Origin: Sulfuriflexus mobilis
GTDB taxonomy: Bacteria > Pseudomonadota > Gammaproteobacteria > AKS1
Assembly (NCBI RefSeq): GCF_003967195.1
Contig: NZ_AP018725.1
Coordinates: forward strand, 744,001 to 808,000
Reading direction: 5' to 3'
Length of the DNA: 64,000 nucleotides
The position numbers were made by a program, and so were the translations under genes. Shown one piece after another: positions 35,530-45,285 of the stretch. The notes under the pieces are model-generated. The model saw nothing but the letters and a program-made list of their open reading frames with translations, was not told where the DNA came from and ran no database searches. The stretch's first letter is position 1. Every line of letters begins with the position of its first letter.

Positions 35530-36134
35530 TTGGACGCCTGAGCGGGCAGTTACTCGTGCGCCATCCCCCACAACTTCTGATCGACGTTAACGGTATCGGC
35601 TACGAGGTCGAGGCGCCGATGTCGACGTTTTACTCCCTTCCCGAGGTCGGTGCTAAAGTGACCCTGCATACCCACCTGGTGGTGCGCGAGGATGCGCAGA
35701 CCCTGTTTGGTTTTGCCACCGAGAATGAGCGTGCCATGTTCAGGGCCTTGATCAAGGTGAATGGTGTCGGTGCCCGGCTGGCACTGACCATCCTCTCCGG
35801 TATCAGTGCCGATGACTTTATCCGCTGTATCATGGACAGCGATGCTGCGGCCCTGACGCGCCTGCCGGGGGTGGGTAAGAAGACCGCCGAACGCCTGATC
35901 GTCGAGATGAAAGATGTGTTGAAGAAATGGCAGGCCGAAGGAGGCGAGGGCGTAAGCACCTCACCGGTTTCTGCCCTGGTGAAACCCAACGATGCCGTCG
36001 CCGATGCCGTCAGCGCCCTGATCGCCCTGGGTTACAAGCCACCCGAGGCAAGCCGCATGGTGCGCGGCATTCAGACCAAAGACCTGAGCAGTGAAGAGAT
36101 AATTCGCCTCGCCCTGCAGACTGCGGCGAAATAA
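35526..36134 (+). CDS. ruvA: Holliday junction branch-migration protein RuvA, 202 aa
   Basis: Binds the four-way junction and loads RuvB. An N-terminal OB-fold ([28 protein letters not shown]) is followed by two helix-hairpin-helix motifs ([18 protein letters not shown] and [19 protein letters not shown]) and a C-terminal RuvB-contact domain ([20 protein letters not shown]). Full length. Overlaps ruvC by 4 bases; ruvB follows after 11 bases. Confidence 0.97.
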   Translation: [202 protein letters not shown]

Positions 36135-36145
36135 GGGTATGAAAG

Positions 36146-37195
36146 ATGATTGAAACGGATCGATTGGTACAGGCCCAGGGCAGCGCCGAGGACGTGGCGA
36201 TTGATAATGCCATCCGCCCCGCGAAGCTGGCCGATTACGTCGGTCAGTTGGCCGTGTGTGAGCAGATGGAGATCTTTATTCATGCGGCGAAAAAACGCGG
36301 CGAGGCCCTCGACCACGTGTTGCTGTTTGGTCCGCCCGGCCTCGGCAAGACCACGCTGGCGCACATTATCGCCAACGAGATGGGTGTGAACATGCGCCAG
36401 ACCTCGGGACCGGTGCTGGAGCGCCCCGGTGACCTGGTGGCCCTGCTCACCAACCTCGAACCGCACGATGTCCTGTTCGTCGACGAGATCCACCGCCTCG
36501 GTGCCGTGGTCGAAGAAATACTTTACCCGGCGATGGAAGATCGCCAGATCGATATTATGATCGGTGAGGGCCCGGCCGCACGCTCCATCAAACTCGACCT
36601 GCCGCCGTTCACGCTGGTTGGCGCGACCACGCGTGCGGGCCTGTTGACGTCGCCACTGCGGGATCGCTTCGGCATTGTGCAACGCCTGGAGTTTTATAAC
36701 ACCGCAGAACTTTGCCGTATCGTTACACGCAGTGCGGATATCCTCAATGTCGATATGGACGAGGGCGGGGCGCGGGAGATCGCCTGCCGTTCCCGTGGCA
36801 CACCGCGGATTGCGAATCGCCTGTTGCGCCGCGTGCGTGACTATGCCGAGGTCAAGGCCGATGGCCATATTTCAGCCGAGGTGGCGGATAAGGCCATGGA
36901 CATGCTCAGTGTCGACAGCAACGGTTTTGACATGATGGACCGTAAACTATTACTGGCAATCATTAATAACTTCGACGGTGGCCCGGTCGGCGTCGATAAC
37001 CTCGCCGCGGCGATTGGCGAAGAACGCGGCACCATCGAGGACGTACTCGAGCCTTTTCTTATCCAGCAGGGCTTTATTATGCGTACGCCGCGCGGGCGCA
37101 TGGCGACGCGCAATGCCTATGAGCACTTTGGCCTGCAAGCCCTTGCCAAGGCCGATGCGACACAACTGGACATGGGCATCGATGATCAGGAATAA
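36146..37195 (+). CDS. ruvB: Holliday junction helicase RuvB, 349 aa
   Basis: AAA+ motor of branch migration. Walker A is [15 protein letters not shown], Walker B is [10 protein letters not shown], sensor 1 is LVGATTRAG, and the arginine-finger region is [11 protein letters not shown]. The C-terminal winged helix has [24 protein letters not shown]. Complete and typical. The start ATG is 11 bases after ruvA. Confidence 0.98.
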   Translation: MIETDRLVQAQGSAEDVAIDNAIRPAKLADYVGQLAVCEQMEIFIHAAKKRGEALDHVLLFGPPGLGKTTLAHIIANEMGVNMRQTSGPVLERPGDLVALLTNLEPHDVLFVDEIHRLGAVVEEILYPAMEDRQIDIMIGEGPAARSIKLDLPPFTLVGATTRAGLLTSPLRDRFGIVQRLEFYNTAELCRIVTRSADILNVDMDEGGAREIACRSRGTPRIANRLLRRVRDYAEVKADGHISAEVADKAMDMLSVDSNGFDMMDRKLLLAIINNFDGGPVGVDNLAAAIGEERGTIEDVLEPFLIQQGFIMRTPRGRMATRNAYEHFGLQALAKADATQLDMGIDDQE

Positions 37196-37245
37196 AGCGG
37201 AATTATTTGACCTGCCTCAGGTCGATATGGGGAAGTGAAAGAACT

Positions 37246-37650
37246 GTGACTGAATTCCTGTGGCCGATACGCGTTTACTACGAAGATACCGATAGTGGTG
37301 GCGTGGTCTATTACGCCAATTACCTCAAGTTCATGGAGCGTGCACGTACCGAGATGTTGCGGCATAAAGGTTTTGAACAGGATCGCCTGCGCGACGAGGC
37401 GAATATTCTCTTCGTCGTGCGCTCGGTGGAAATGGACCTGTTACAGCCGGCCCGTTTTAATGAACAACTGCAGGTAAAGACCCGTATTGCAGAATCGACA
37501 CGAACCAGTATTACATTTGAACAACATATTTATCGGCATGGTGAAGAAAAACCCGTGTGCAGTGGTCGTATCCGCGTGGTCTGCATTGATGCGCAACGCT
37601 GGTGGCCGGTGGTCATTCCGGAAGAAATTTTACAGGAGATCGAGGCGTGA
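37246..37650 (+). CDS. ybgC: YbgC-type acyl-CoA thioesterase, 134 aa
   Basis: Hot-dog thioesterase at the head of the tol-pal block. The family motif YYEDTDSGGVVYYANYLKFMERARTE (with the catalytic aspartate) begins near residue 10. It hydrolyses acyl-CoAs and is associated with phospholipid metabolism near the Tol-Pal system. The start is GTG 37246; an upstream in-frame start inside a weak leader is rejected. The stop overlaps the tolQ GTG by 3 bases, indicating coupling. Confidence 0.94.
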   Translation: MTEFLWPIRVYYEDTDSGGVVYYANYLKFMERARTEMLRHKGFEQDRLRDEANILFVVRSVEMDLLQPARFNEQLQVKTRIAESTRTSITFEQHIYRHGEEKPVCSGRIRVVCIDAQRWWPVVIPEEILQEIEA

Positions 37651-38321
37651 ATGCTGATCTGAGTCTTTATCACATGCTGGCAGGTGCCAGCCCGGTCGTG
37701 CAACTGGTGATGCTGTTATTGCTGCTGACCTCGATAGTGTCGTGGAGCATGATTCTGCGCAAGGCACGGGACATGAAAAAGGCGAGCCGTGCCGCTGATG
37801 AATTCGAGGCGCGTTTCTGGTCGGGCAAAAAACTCAGCGAGTTGTATGAACAGCTGGGCACCGGACGACGCAGTCCGACCGGGATGTCGGCCATTTTCGA
37901 GGCGGGTTTTCGTGAATATGTGCGCCTGCGCAAGAAAAATAACAGCGACCCGCAGTTTGTCCTCGCCGGGGCGCAGCGTTCCATGCGTGTCGCCCTGATG
38001 CGCGAGATCGATGTCGTTGAGGCGAATCTGTCATTTCTTGCCACGGTCGGTTCCACCAGCCCCTACGTGGGCCTGTTCGGTACCGTCTGGGGCATCATGA
38101 ATTCCTTCCGCGCCCTCGGCAACGTCCAGCAGGCTACCCTCGCGAGTGTTGCGCCGGGGATCGCCGAGGCCCTGATCGCCACGGCCATGGGCCTGTTTGC
38201 GGCGATCCCGGCGGTAATTGCCTATAACCGTTACTCGCACGAGGTGGAACGGCTCGAGTCTCGCTACGAGACCTTTATGGAAGAATTTTCCACCATCCTG
38301 CAACGCCAGGCGCACGACTAA
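37647..38321 (+). CDS. tolQ: TolQ proton-channel subunit, 224 aa
   Basis: Inner-membrane protein that with TolR uses the proton gradient to energise TolA in outer-membrane constriction. Three membrane helices: one near residues 15-35 (VVQLVMLLLLLTSIVSWSMIL) and two later, the latter with the signature VGSTSPYVGLFGTVWGIMNSF and SVAPGIAEALIATAMGLFAAIPAV. The start is GTG 37647 with AGGAG upstream. It overlaps ybgC by 4 bases and tolR by 1 base. Confidence 0.96.
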   Translation: MNADLSLYHMLAGASPVVQLVMLLLLLTSIVSWSMILRKARDMKKASRAADEFEARFWSGKKLSELYEQLGTGRRSPTGMSAIFEAGFREYVRLRKKNNSDPQFVLAGAQRSMRVALMREIDVVEANLSFLATVGSTSPYVGLFGTVWGIMNSFRALGNVQQATLASVAPGIAEALIATAMGLFAAIPAVIAYNRYSHEVERLESRYETFMEEFSTILQRQAHD

Positions 38322-38740
38322 TGGCCAGACGGCAACGCAAAAAACCCATGAGCGAGATCAACGTCGTTCCTTATATTGACGTGATGCTGGTGTTGCTGGT
38401 GATCTTTATGGTTACCACGCCATTGTTGACGCAGGGTGTCGCCGTTGACTTACCACAAGCCAGTTCGAACCCTGTAGAAAGCAAGAATCTTGAACCATTG
38501 ATCGTTACCGTTGATGTCGAGGGCAATTATTACGTGAGTATCGGCGATGATCAGGACAAGCCGATTGACCATGCAGACCTCGTAACGCGTGTTGCTGCGG
38601 TGATGCAGTACAAGCCGGGCACGCCGGTGCTGGTACGTGGTGATGAAAATGTCAATTACGGCAAGGTCGTGGTGGCGATGTCGCTGATTCAAAAGGCCGG
38701 TGCGCCGAATGTCGGTCTGCTGACCGAGTCACCGCGTTAA
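38321..38740 (+). CDS. tolR: TolR proton-channel subunit, 139 aa
   Basis: ExbD/TolR family. A short cytoplasmic start (RRKKPMSEINVVPYIDVMLVLLVIFMV) leads into one membrane helix bearing the conserved aspartate (IDVML), followed by a periplasmic domain ending VGLLTESPR. Overlaps the tolQ stop by one base (TAATG). Confidence 0.96.
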   Translation: MARRQRKKPMSEINVVPYIDVMLVLLVIFMVTTPLLTQGVAVDLPQASSNPVESKNLEPLIVTVDVEGNYYVSIGDDQDKPIDHADLVTRVAAVMQYKPGTPVLVRGDENVNYGKVVVAMSLIQKAGAPNVGLLTESPR

Positions 38741-38748
38741 GGCCGACG

Positions 38749-39678
38749 ATGTTAAAGGTATTACGAAATAACCTGGTGCCGGTGCTGATTGCGATCGGTG
38801 TGCATGTGGTGTTGATCGTTATGTTATTTATCAGTTTTGACTGGTCGTCAAAGCCGGCCTTGGTGCAGGACCAGCCTAACGTAGTCAAGGCCACAGTGGT
38901 GGATGCCGGCAAGGTCAAGGCCGAGCTGGACAAACTCAGGCGTGCCGAGGAGAAAAAGCAAACACAGGAACAGGCACGTATCGACAAGCTCAGGCGGGAA
39001 GAGCGCGAGACCAAACAGCGCCGTGCGGCCGAGGAAAGGCGCATCGCCGAGCTGAAGGAGAAACGCGCCACCGAGGAAAAATACCGCCAGCAGGAGCAAC
39101 AGCGCCTGACGAAGATAAAACAGGAACAGGCCGCGTTGGAGAAAAAGCGTGAGGCCGAACAACAGCGTCTGACTGAACTTGAGCAGCAACGTAAAGTCGA
39201 ACAGGAAAGACAGCGGCAGGCCGAGGCGAAGAGGAAAGCGGCCGAGGCCAAGCGCAAGGCGGCAGAGGACGAGCGCAAGGCCATCGAGGCCAAGCGCCAG
39301 GCCGCTGAGATTAAACGGCGTGCGGATGAACGCAAGCAACAGCTGGCCGAACAGCTGGCGGCAGAAGAACAGGCCAATGCCGAGGCAGTCAGTCAGAATG
39401 AGATTAATAAGTACCAGGCCCTGATCAGGCAGAAGGTGACGCGCAACTGGTTAAAACCGGCGGGCGCAGACAAGGGCCTGGCCTGTACCGTGAGGGTGCA
39501 TGTTATCCCGGGTGGTGAGGTTGTCGGCGTGACGATCATCAAGGGCAGCGGTAACGCGGTCTTTGATCGCAGTGTCGAGAGTGCGGTGCGCAAGGCCTCG
39601 CCATTGCCCTTACCAAGTGACCCGGCCGTGGCCGCACGTATGCGCGAAATTGATTTTGAATTTATACCGGAGGCATGA
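38749..39678 (+). CDS. tolA: TolA envelope-spanning protein, 309 aa
   Basis: N-terminal membrane anchor (LVPVLIAIGVHVVLIVMLFI), then a long Lys/Glu/Ala/Arg-rich helical stalk at about residues 60-205 (repeats of the type AEAKRKAAEAKRKAAEDERK), then the C-terminal domain III that meets Pal and TolB (NWLKPAGADKGLACTVRVHV, FDRSVESAVRKASPLP). The stalk is somewhat shorter than in E. coli. Overlaps tolB by 4 bases. Confidence 0.96.
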   Translation: MLKVLRNNLVPVLIAIGVHVVLIVMLFISFDWSSKPALVQDQPNVVKATVVDAGKVKAELDKLRRAEEKKQTQEQARIDKLRREERETKQRRAAEERRIAELKEKRATEEKYRQQEQQRLTKIKQEQAALEKKREAEQQRLTELEQQRKVEQERQRQAEAKRKAAEAKRKAAEDERKAIEAKRQAAEIKRRADERKQQLAEQLAAEEQANAEAVSQNEINKYQALIRQKVTRNWLKPAGADKGLACTVRVHVIPGGEVVGVTIIKGSGNAVFDRSVESAVRKASPLPLPSDPAVAARMREIDFEFIPEA

Positions 39679-41000
39679 TGAAGTTAAGGCGTTTGTTTAG
39701 TGTTGTGTGTGGCAGTTTCTGGCTATTACTGGCCATGCCAGGCCAGGCGGCATTAACGATTCAGATCACCGAAGGGGTCGAAGGCGCCTTGCCGATCGCG
39801 GTCGTGCCGTTCGATAACCGGTCATTAAAATCGCCCTTGCCGTATAACCTGAGCGCAATCATTGCCGCCGACCTCGCAGGCAGCGGCCGCTTTGCACCCA
39901 TGCCGGAGAAGGACCTGATCGCCCGCCCGCATGACGGCAGCGGGGTACGTTTTGCCGACTGGCGCCTGTTAAATATGGAAAGCCTGGTGGTCGGGCGCCT
40001 GCGCGAACTGGGAGGGGCACGCTACGAGGTGCAGTTCCAGTTGTTCGATGTCTTCAAGGGTGCACAGCTGGCGGGATACAGCATTGCCTTTGCCGCCGAC
40101 GATGTCCGCAGCACCGCGCACCGCATTAGTGACCTGATTTATGAAAAGCTGACCGGGCAGCGTGGCGCCTTTAGCACGCGTATTGCCTATGTCACCGCGC
40201 TGAGGGCGGCGGATAAGAGCCGGGAATATCGTCTCAGTATCGCCGATGCCGATGGTTTTGATGAGCAGGTCATTCTCGATTCGAAACAACCCCTGATGTC
40301 GCCGGCATGGTCGCCGGACGGGCAAAAGCTGGCATATGTCAGTTTTGAATCGGGACGCCCTGAGATATATATCCAGGAGGTATTCAGTGGTCAGCGTCAG
40401 TCAGTCACAAAATTCCCCGGCCTGAATAATGCCCCGGTATGGTCACCCGATGGGCGTTACCTGGCGATGACCTTGTCGAAGACCGGTAACCCCGAGGTGC
40501 ACGTGTATAACCTGCAAACCGGTGCATTGACGCAAATTACCCATCACCCGGGAATTGATACCGAGCCGAACTGGTCACCGGATGGCCGTAAGCTCGTATT
40601 CACCTCGGACCGTGGCGGACGACCGCAGCTGTATACAGTGAACATGAACGGTGCCAGCAAGGGTGGCCGTCCACAGCGTGTTACCTTTGAAGGGGATTAC
40701 AATGCCCGTGGTGTGTTCTCCCCGGATGGCCGTCGCCTGGCAATGGTACATGGTGAAGGCAGCCAGTTCCGCATCGCGATACTGGAGCTGGACAATGGCA
40801 GCTTGCAGGTACTGACAGATTCACGCCTGGATGAATCGCCGAGTTTTGCGCCTAACGGCAGCATGATCATCTATGCCACCGAGAATCAGAACCGTGGTGT
40901 GTTGGCGGCCGTGTCTGTTGATGGCCGTGTACACCAGCGATTGGAACTGCAACAAGGCGACGTGCGGGAACCCGCCTGGTCGCCATTCAATAACAAATAG
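39675..41000 (+). CDS. tolB: TolB periplasmic beta-propeller, 441 aa
   Basis: Signal peptide (LFSVVCGSFWLLLAMPGQA-A), an N-terminal alpha/beta domain (LPIAVVPFDNRS), then a six-bladed propeller with repeated PxWSPDGxxLAY/F elements (PAWSPDGQKLAYVSF, PVWSPDGRYLAMT, PNWSPDGRKLVFTSD). It relays between TolA and Pal. Start at 39675 or at the adjacent ATG 39678; both are in frame. Confidence 0.97.
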   Translation: MMKLRRLFSVVCGSFWLLLAMPGQAALTIQITEGVEGALPIAVVPFDNRSLKSPLPYNLSAIIAADLAGSGRFAPMPEKDLIARPHDGSGVRFADWRLLNMESLVVGRLRELGGARYEVQFQLFDVFKGAQLAGYSIAFAADDVRSTAHRISDLIYEKLTGQRGAFSTRIAYVTALRAADKSREYRLSIADADGFDEQVILDSKQPLMSPAWSPDGQKLAYVSFESGRPEIYIQEVFSGQRQSVTKFPGLNNAPVWSPDGRYLAMTLSKTGNPEVHVYNLQTGALTQITHHPGIDTEPNWSPDGRKLVFTSDRGGRPQLYTVNMNGASKGGRPQRVTFEGDYNARGVFSPDGRRLAMVHGEGSQFRIAILELDNGSLQVLTDSRLDESPSFAPNGSMIIYATENQNRGVLAAVSVDGRVHQRLELQQGDVREPAWSPFNNK

Positions 41001-41020
41001 TCTTAAACAAGGAGTCAAAC

Positions 41021-41572
41021 ATGAAACGTCTAAGCAAAATATCGGTATTACTCTTGCCGGTGATGCTGTTCACCGGTTGTGAAAGCCTCGGTCTTCAGGA
41101 GGGCGATGATGTCGCCGTCGAAGATCGTGGCACCATTGCCGAGGGTGCCGAGGGCGCGCAAGCGGGTGCCCAGGCGCGTGGTGCCCAGGCAGACCGCGAC
41201 TTTCAGGGACACCCGCTGGATGACCCGAACAGCCTCATTTCGCAGCGTGTGATCTATTTTGATTTTGACAGCACCTCGATCCGGCAGGCTGACCGCGCCG
41301 TGATCCAGGCGCATGCCGAATACCTGGCCGGCCATGGCAACGCCTCGGTCAGCCTCGAGGGGCATGCCGATGAGCGTGGCAGCCGTGAGTACAATATTGC
41401 CCTGGGTGAGCGACGTGCCAAGTCCGTACGTCAGCTGCTATTATTCCAGGGGGCGGCAACCGGGCAGCTGGAAACGGTGAGTTTTGGTGAGGAACGCCCG
41501 CTGGCCGATGGCCACGATGAGTCGGCCTGGCAGCAGAATCGCCGCGTCGAAATTCAATACAAGACACGATAA
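41021..41572 (+). CDS. pal: Pal peptidoglycan-associated lipoprotein, 183 aa
   Basis: Outer-membrane lipoprotein with a lipobox LFTGC (cysteine near residue 22) and a C-terminal OmpA-like peptidoglycan-binding domain (IYFDFDSTSIRQ, LEGHADERGSREYNIALGERRAKSV). It has an unusual Ala/Gly/Gln-rich linker between (EGAEGAQAGAQARGAQADR). 20 bases after tolB. Confidence 0.97.
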   Translation: MKRLSKISVLLLPVMLFTGCESLGLQEGDDVAVEDRGTIAEGAEGAQAGAQARGAQADRDFQGHPLDDPNSLISQRVIYFDFDSTSIRQADRAVIQAHAEYLAGHGNASVSLEGHADERGSREYNIALGERRAKSVRQLLLFQGAATGQLETVSFGEERPLADGHDESAWQQNRRVEIQYKTR

Positions 41573-41578
41573 AAGACT

Positions 41579-42340
41579 ATGACACAGCATCGATATTCAC
41601 GTGCGGGCCTATTGGCAGCCCTGCTTTGTAGTGCGGGCCTGCTGCTTGCGACCCCGGTTCACGCTGATGAAAGCCTGGAAAAACGCGTTGAGCGAATGGA
41701 AAAATTGCTGGAGAGCCAGGGGCTGGTAGACCTGTATCTGCGCCTTGAGGCCCTGCAGCAGGAGGTACAGCAATTGCGCGGTGACGTCGAGCAGCAGGGT
41801 TTTGCCGTAAATGGCATCAAGCAGCGTCAGCGCGACCTGTATCTGGACATTGATCGCCGGCTCGGCCAGCTGGAGACGGGGCGTGCACCGTCTGCTACGG
41901 CCCCGGCACCTGCCACGAGCCCGGCACCGCGCGCGGCGGCGGCCGGTAATCCGGCGGCTGAAGAGAGCGCCTACCGCGAGGCCTTCGGTCTGCTGAAAGA
42001 AGGGCGCTACAAACCGGCGCAGAGTCGTTTTGCCGACTTTGTGGTCAAGTACCCGGCCAGCGTCTATGCCGATAATGCCCAGTACTGGATTGGTGAGGTG
42101 AATTACGTCACCCGTGCCTTTGAGCAGGCGATCGTTGAGTTCAACAAGGTGCTGAATAACTACCCCAACAGCCAGAAGCAGGCCGATGCGCTGCTGAAGA
42201 TTGGTTATTGTTACTATGAGCTGAAAGACTTTGCCAAGGCGCGCGAGAGCCTGCAGGCCGTGGAGAGTCGTTTCCCCGACTCGACGGCTGCCCGCCTGGC
42301 CTCGACACGTCTGCAACAGTTGAAGACGGAAGGACAGTAA
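41579..42340 (+). CDS. cpoB: CpoB/YbgF Tol-Pal-associated coordinator, 253 aa
   Basis: Signal peptide (LLAALLCSAGLLLATPVHA-D), a coiled-coil trimerisation helix (KRVERMEKLLESQGLVDLYLRLEALQQEVQQLRG), a Pro/Ala linker (residues about 105-125), then TPR-like repeats (YREAFGLLKEGRYKPAQSRF, QADALLKIGYCYYELKDFAKARE). In E. coli CpoB links Tol to PBP1B during division. Last gene of the tol-pal block. Confidence 0.94.
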   Translation: MTQHRYSRAGLLAALLCSAGLLLATPVHADESLEKRVERMEKLLESQGLVDLYLRLEALQQEVQQLRGDVEQQGFAVNGIKQRQRDLYLDIDRRLGQLETGRAPSATAPAPATSPAPRAAAAGNPAAEESAYREAFGLLKEGRYKPAQSRFADFVVKYPASVYADNAQYWIGEVNYVTRAFEQAIVEFNKVLNNYPNSQKQADALLKIGYCYYELKDFAKARESLQAVESRFPDSTAARLASTRLQQLKTEGQ

Positions 42341-42374
42341 ACCGGCGGTGCCGTGATGGCACCGTTTCCCCGCC

Positions 42375-43016
42375 ATGAGTCGTCTGCGCATCACTGAAAT
42401 CTTTTATTCCCTGCAAGGGGAGGCGCGTAGTGTTGGCTGGCCCACCGTGTTTGTACGCCTGACCGGTTGTCCCTTGCGTTGTAGTTACTGTGACACCACC
42501 TACGCCTTCCAGGGGGGGGAGTGGATGGAACTCGACGAGATCCTTGCGCAGGTGGCCGGCCACGATTGTCGGCATGTCTGTGTCACCGGTGGTGAACCGC
42601 TGGCACAAAAGGCCTGCCCGGAACTGTTGACGGCATTGTGTAATGCCGGTTACGAGGTCTCGCTGGAGACCAGTGGTGCCCTCGACATCAGTCCGGTGGA
42701 TGCGCGGGTGAGTCGGGTCATGGATCTGAAGACACCATCGTCCGGTGAGTGCGAGAAAAACGACTATGCCAATATCGGACATTTGCAGCAGCAGGATCAG
42801 GTCAAATTCGTGATCGCAGACCGTAACGACTACGAGTGGTCTTGTGCGCAGTTACGGGAGCACGCGTTGCCATCTCGCTGCGAGGTATTGTTTTCACCCG
42901 TGCAGGGCGAGCTCGAGCCACGCCAACTGGCCGACTGGATTCTTGCCGACCATCTACCCGTGAGGATGCAGGTGCAGATGCACAAGCTACTCTGGGGCGA
43001 TGTGCCTGGACATTGA
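42375..43016 (+). CDS. queE: 7-carboxy-7-deazaguanine synthase, 213 aa
   Basis: Radical SAM enzyme of queuosine/7-deazapurine synthesis, making 7-carboxy-7-deazaguanine from 6-carboxytetrahydropterin. The start IFYSLQGEARSVGWPTVFVRLTGCPLRC has the cluster motif CPLRCSYC (C-x3-C-x2-C). The SAM-binding GGEPL is at residues about 74-78, and the substrate region LETSGALDIS follows. queC, the next enzyme, lies 17 bases downstream. Confidence 0.96.
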   Translation: MSRLRITEIFYSLQGEARSVGWPTVFVRLTGCPLRCSYCDTTYAFQGGEWMELDEILAQVAGHDCRHVCVTGGEPLAQKACPELLTALCNAGYEVSLETSGALDISPVDARVSRVMDLKTPSSGECEKNDYANIGHLQQQDQVKFVIADRNDYEWSCAQLREHALPSRCEVLFSPVQGELEPRQLADWILADHLPVRMQVQMHKLLWGDVPGH

Positions 43017-43033
43017 TGAATGTGGATTGATGA

Positions 43034-43726
43034 TTGATGGATAAACAGGCTAAAAAAAGAGCCGTTGTGCTGGTCTCCGGTGGGCTGGATTCGGCGACGA
43101 CGCTCGCTATCGCCCGGGCGGAGGGTTATGCCTGTTTTGCGCTGAGTTTTGATTATGGTCAGCGCCACATTGCCGAGCTGGCCGCCGCGGAGCGGGTGAC
43201 GGAGGCGATCGGGGTCGCCGAGCACAAGCGTATTCACCTGGACCTGGGGGCGATAGGGGGCTCGGCGCTGACCGAGGCCTGCATCGCGGTACCGAAGGCC
43301 GGCGTGCAGCCGGATACCATCCCGGTGACCTATGTGCCGGCGCGCAACACCGTGTTTCTGTCCCTGGCCCTGGGCTGGGCCGAGGTGCTTGGTGCACGGG
43401 ATATCTTCATTGGTGTCAATGCCGTGGATTATTCCGGCTATCCGGATTGCCGGCCGGCGTTCATCCATGCCTTTGAGCAGGTCGCCAACCTCGCGACCAA
43501 GGCCGGGGTGGAGGGCGGCCATTTTCATATCCATACGCCGCTGATTGACCTCTCCAAGGCCGCCATCATTCGCCGGGGCACCGCGCTGGGCGTGAACTAT
43601 GCCCAGACCATCTCTTGCTACGATGCCGATATCAAGGGCCGGGCCTGTGGCGAATGCGACTCCTGCCGTCTGCGTCGGGAGGGCTTTGCCGACGCCGGTA
43701 TCCCGGACCCCACGATATACCGTTAA
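43034..43726 (+). CDS. queC: 7-cyano-7-deazaguanine synthase, 230 aa
   Basis: ATP-dependent nitrile-forming enzyme that converts 7-carboxy-7-deazaguanine to preQ0. The PP-loop is [13 protein letters not shown] at residues 11-23, followed by LSFDYGQRH and [18 protein letters not shown]. The zinc site near the C-terminus is ISCYD...[17 protein letters not shown], with four cysteines. Forms a pair with queE. After its stop the sequence leads into the transporter promoter. Confidence 0.97.
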   Translation: MMDKQAKKRAVVLVSGGLDSATTLAIARAEGYACFALSFDYGQRHIAELAAAERVTEAIGVAEHKRIHLDLGAIGGSALTEACIAVPKAGVQPDTIPVTYVPARNTVFLSLALGWAEVLGARDIFIGVNAVDYSGYPDCRPAFIHAFEQVANLATKAGVEGGHFHIHTPLIDLSKAAIIRRGTALGVNYAQTISCYDADIKGRACGECDSCRLRREGFADAGIPDPTIYR

Positions 43727-43759
43727 CTTTATGTAATTGCTGGTAAAAACGCGCAGAAT

Positions 43760-43788
43760 GTGACATGCGGCAAGGTTCAAGGTACAAT
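43760..43788 (+). promoter_or_regulatory. sigma70-like promoter of the YeeE/YedE transporter gene
   Basis: GTGACA, a 17-base spacer and TACAAT, about 100 bases before the ATG at 43890. Confidence 0.55.
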
Positions 43789-43889
43789 GCCTGCCACTTC
43801 GCGGCTGTCGGTCGTCGGCTCTATTGCGATGGTGCTGTTTTTACACGATTTACTAGATAATTACCCAAGTCTTAAGAGGGGAACGGAAT

Positions 43890-45152
43890 ATGTTGTTTGA
43901 AGATTTCGCATCGGCCCAGTCGGCGCTATTATGGAGCACCTTTGTCATCGCCTTGATCATGGGCGCGGTCGTTAACAAGACCAATTTCTGCACCATGGGT
44001 GCGGTGTCCGATATCGTCAATATCGGTGACAATGGCCGTATGCGCGCCTGGTTGTTCGCCGTCGCCGTCGCCATGATCGGTGTGGCCATTTTTGAAGCCA
44101 CGGGTATGGCCAGCGTTGATGCCAGCTTTCCCCCCTACCGCAGCAGCACGCTGATTTGGGCCGAGAACCTGCTCGGCGGGATCATGTTCGGCGTCGGTAT
44201 GACCTTTGGTAGTGGCTGCGGTAACAAGACCCTGGTGCGTATCGGTGGCGGCAACATCAAGTCCGTCTTTGTCCTGCTCGTGATCGGCGTGATCGCTTAT
44301 TTCATGGTTAACCCGTTCCCGGGGACCGATATCACCCTGATGTCAGCCCTGTTTTATGACTGGATTCGTCCCCTGGCCATCAATTTGACTGGCCCGCAGG
44401 ATCTGGGCTCCCTTATCGGTGGTGAGAATGCCGCGCAGATGCGCACCTGGCTGGGCCTGGGTCTGGGTCTGCTACTGGCCATCTATGCCTTCCGGTCTAC
44501 CGAGTTCCGTAAGAGCTTTGACAACATCCTCGCCGGAGTGGTCGTCGGTGGTGCGATTCTGGCCGCCTGGTATCTGACAGCAAACATGGCGGTAACACTG
44601 GATGGTGAGACCCATTCCCTGCGTGCCATCGTCGAAAACTGGAGCTTCGTAACAGATGACGCGCCGGGCAAACCTGCCGCCGCCGCGCCCTGGAGCACGC
44701 AGTCTTTCACCTTTATTAACCCGATGGGGCAGACCCTTGGTTATACGGCCTCGGGCTTCAATTACGGCCTGCTGACCTTCGGTGTCATGGCGCTGCTGGG
44801 TGTGATTTCTGGTTCCTTCCTCTGGGCGGTCGTCAGTAAGGGTTTTCGTATCGAGTGGTTCGCAAACTTCAAGGATTTCCTCATGCATCTGCTCGGCGGC
44901 GTACTGATGGGCTTTGGTGGCGTCCTGGCCGTGGGCTGTACCATCGGTCAGGCTGTTACCGGCACCTCGACACTGGCCGTAGGCTCCATGATCGCCTTTG
45001 CCGGTATCGTCTTCGGTAGCGCCATGACCATGAAGATCCAGTATTACAAGCTGGTTTATGAAGAAGAGGCCAGCTTCGCCAAGGCCTTGATCTCATCACT
45101 GTGTGACCTGCGTATGTTGCCAAACGGCCTGCGTAAGCTGGACGCGGTTTAA
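43890..45152 (+). CDS. YeeE/YedE-family sulfur-compound transporter, 420 aa
   Basis: Inner-membrane protein with about ten helices and the three cysteine-bearing motifs of the YeeE/YedE (TsuA, SoxT-like) family: TNFCTMGAVSDIVN near residue 33, FGSGCGNKTLVR at about residues 107-118, and AVGCTIGQAVTG near residue 351. Characterised relatives take up thiosulfate through cysteine-to-cysteine relay. In an organism with Sox genes a role in moving thiosulfate or sulfane sulfur into the cytoplasm is likely. AGAGGGG precedes the ATG. A promoter candidate lies 100 bases upstream. Confidence 0.85.
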   Translation: MLFEDFASAQSALLWSTFVIALIMGAVVNKTNFCTMGAVSDIVNIGDNGRMRAWLFAVAVAMIGVAIFEATGMASVDASFPPYRSSTLIWAENLLGGIMFGVGMTFGSGCGNKTLVRIGGGNIKSVFVLLVIGVIAYFMVNPFPGTDITLMSALFYDWIRPLAINLTGPQDLGSLIGGENAAQMRTWLGLGLGLLLAIYAFRSTEFRKSFDNILAGVVVGGAILAAWYLTANMAVTLDGETHSLRAIVENWSFVTDDAPGKPAAAAPWSTQSFTFINPMGQTLGYTASGFNYGLLTFGVMALLGVISGSFLWAVVSKGFRIEWFANFKDFLMHLLGGVLMGFGGVLAVGCTIGQAVTGTSTLAVGSMIAFAGIVFGSAMTMKIQYYKLVYEEEASFAKALISSLCDLRMLPNGLRKLDAV

Positions 45153-45166
45153 CACCGCCTCCGGGC

Positions 45167-45194
45167 TTGTTATTCCGACAGAGTCGGGTATCAT
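45167..45194 (+). promoter_or_regulatory. possible tRNA-Lys promoter
   Basis: TTGTTA, a 16-base spacer and TATCAT, ending 15 bases before the tRNA. Confidence 0.4.
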
Positions 45195-45209
45195 GCCGTT
45201 TCCTTTTTT

Positions 45210-45285
45210 GGGCCGTTAGCTCAGTTGGTAGAGCACCGGACTTTTAATCCGATGGTCGCGCGTTCGAATCGCGCACGGCCCACCA
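45210..45285 (+). tRNA. tRNA-Lys (anticodon TTT)
   Basis: A complete 76-base cloverleaf: acceptor GGGCCGT pairs with ACGGCCC followed by A and an encoded CCA; D-arm GCTCAGTTGGTAGAGC; anticodon loop CTTTTAA with anticodon TTT at 45243-45245; T-arm GCGCG-TTCGAAT-CGCGC. Confidence 0.97.

Noticed and set aside
41609-42394. 261-codon minus-strand frame opposite cpoB
   Set aside because: Antisense to a well-supported gene; composition is the mirror of its codons.
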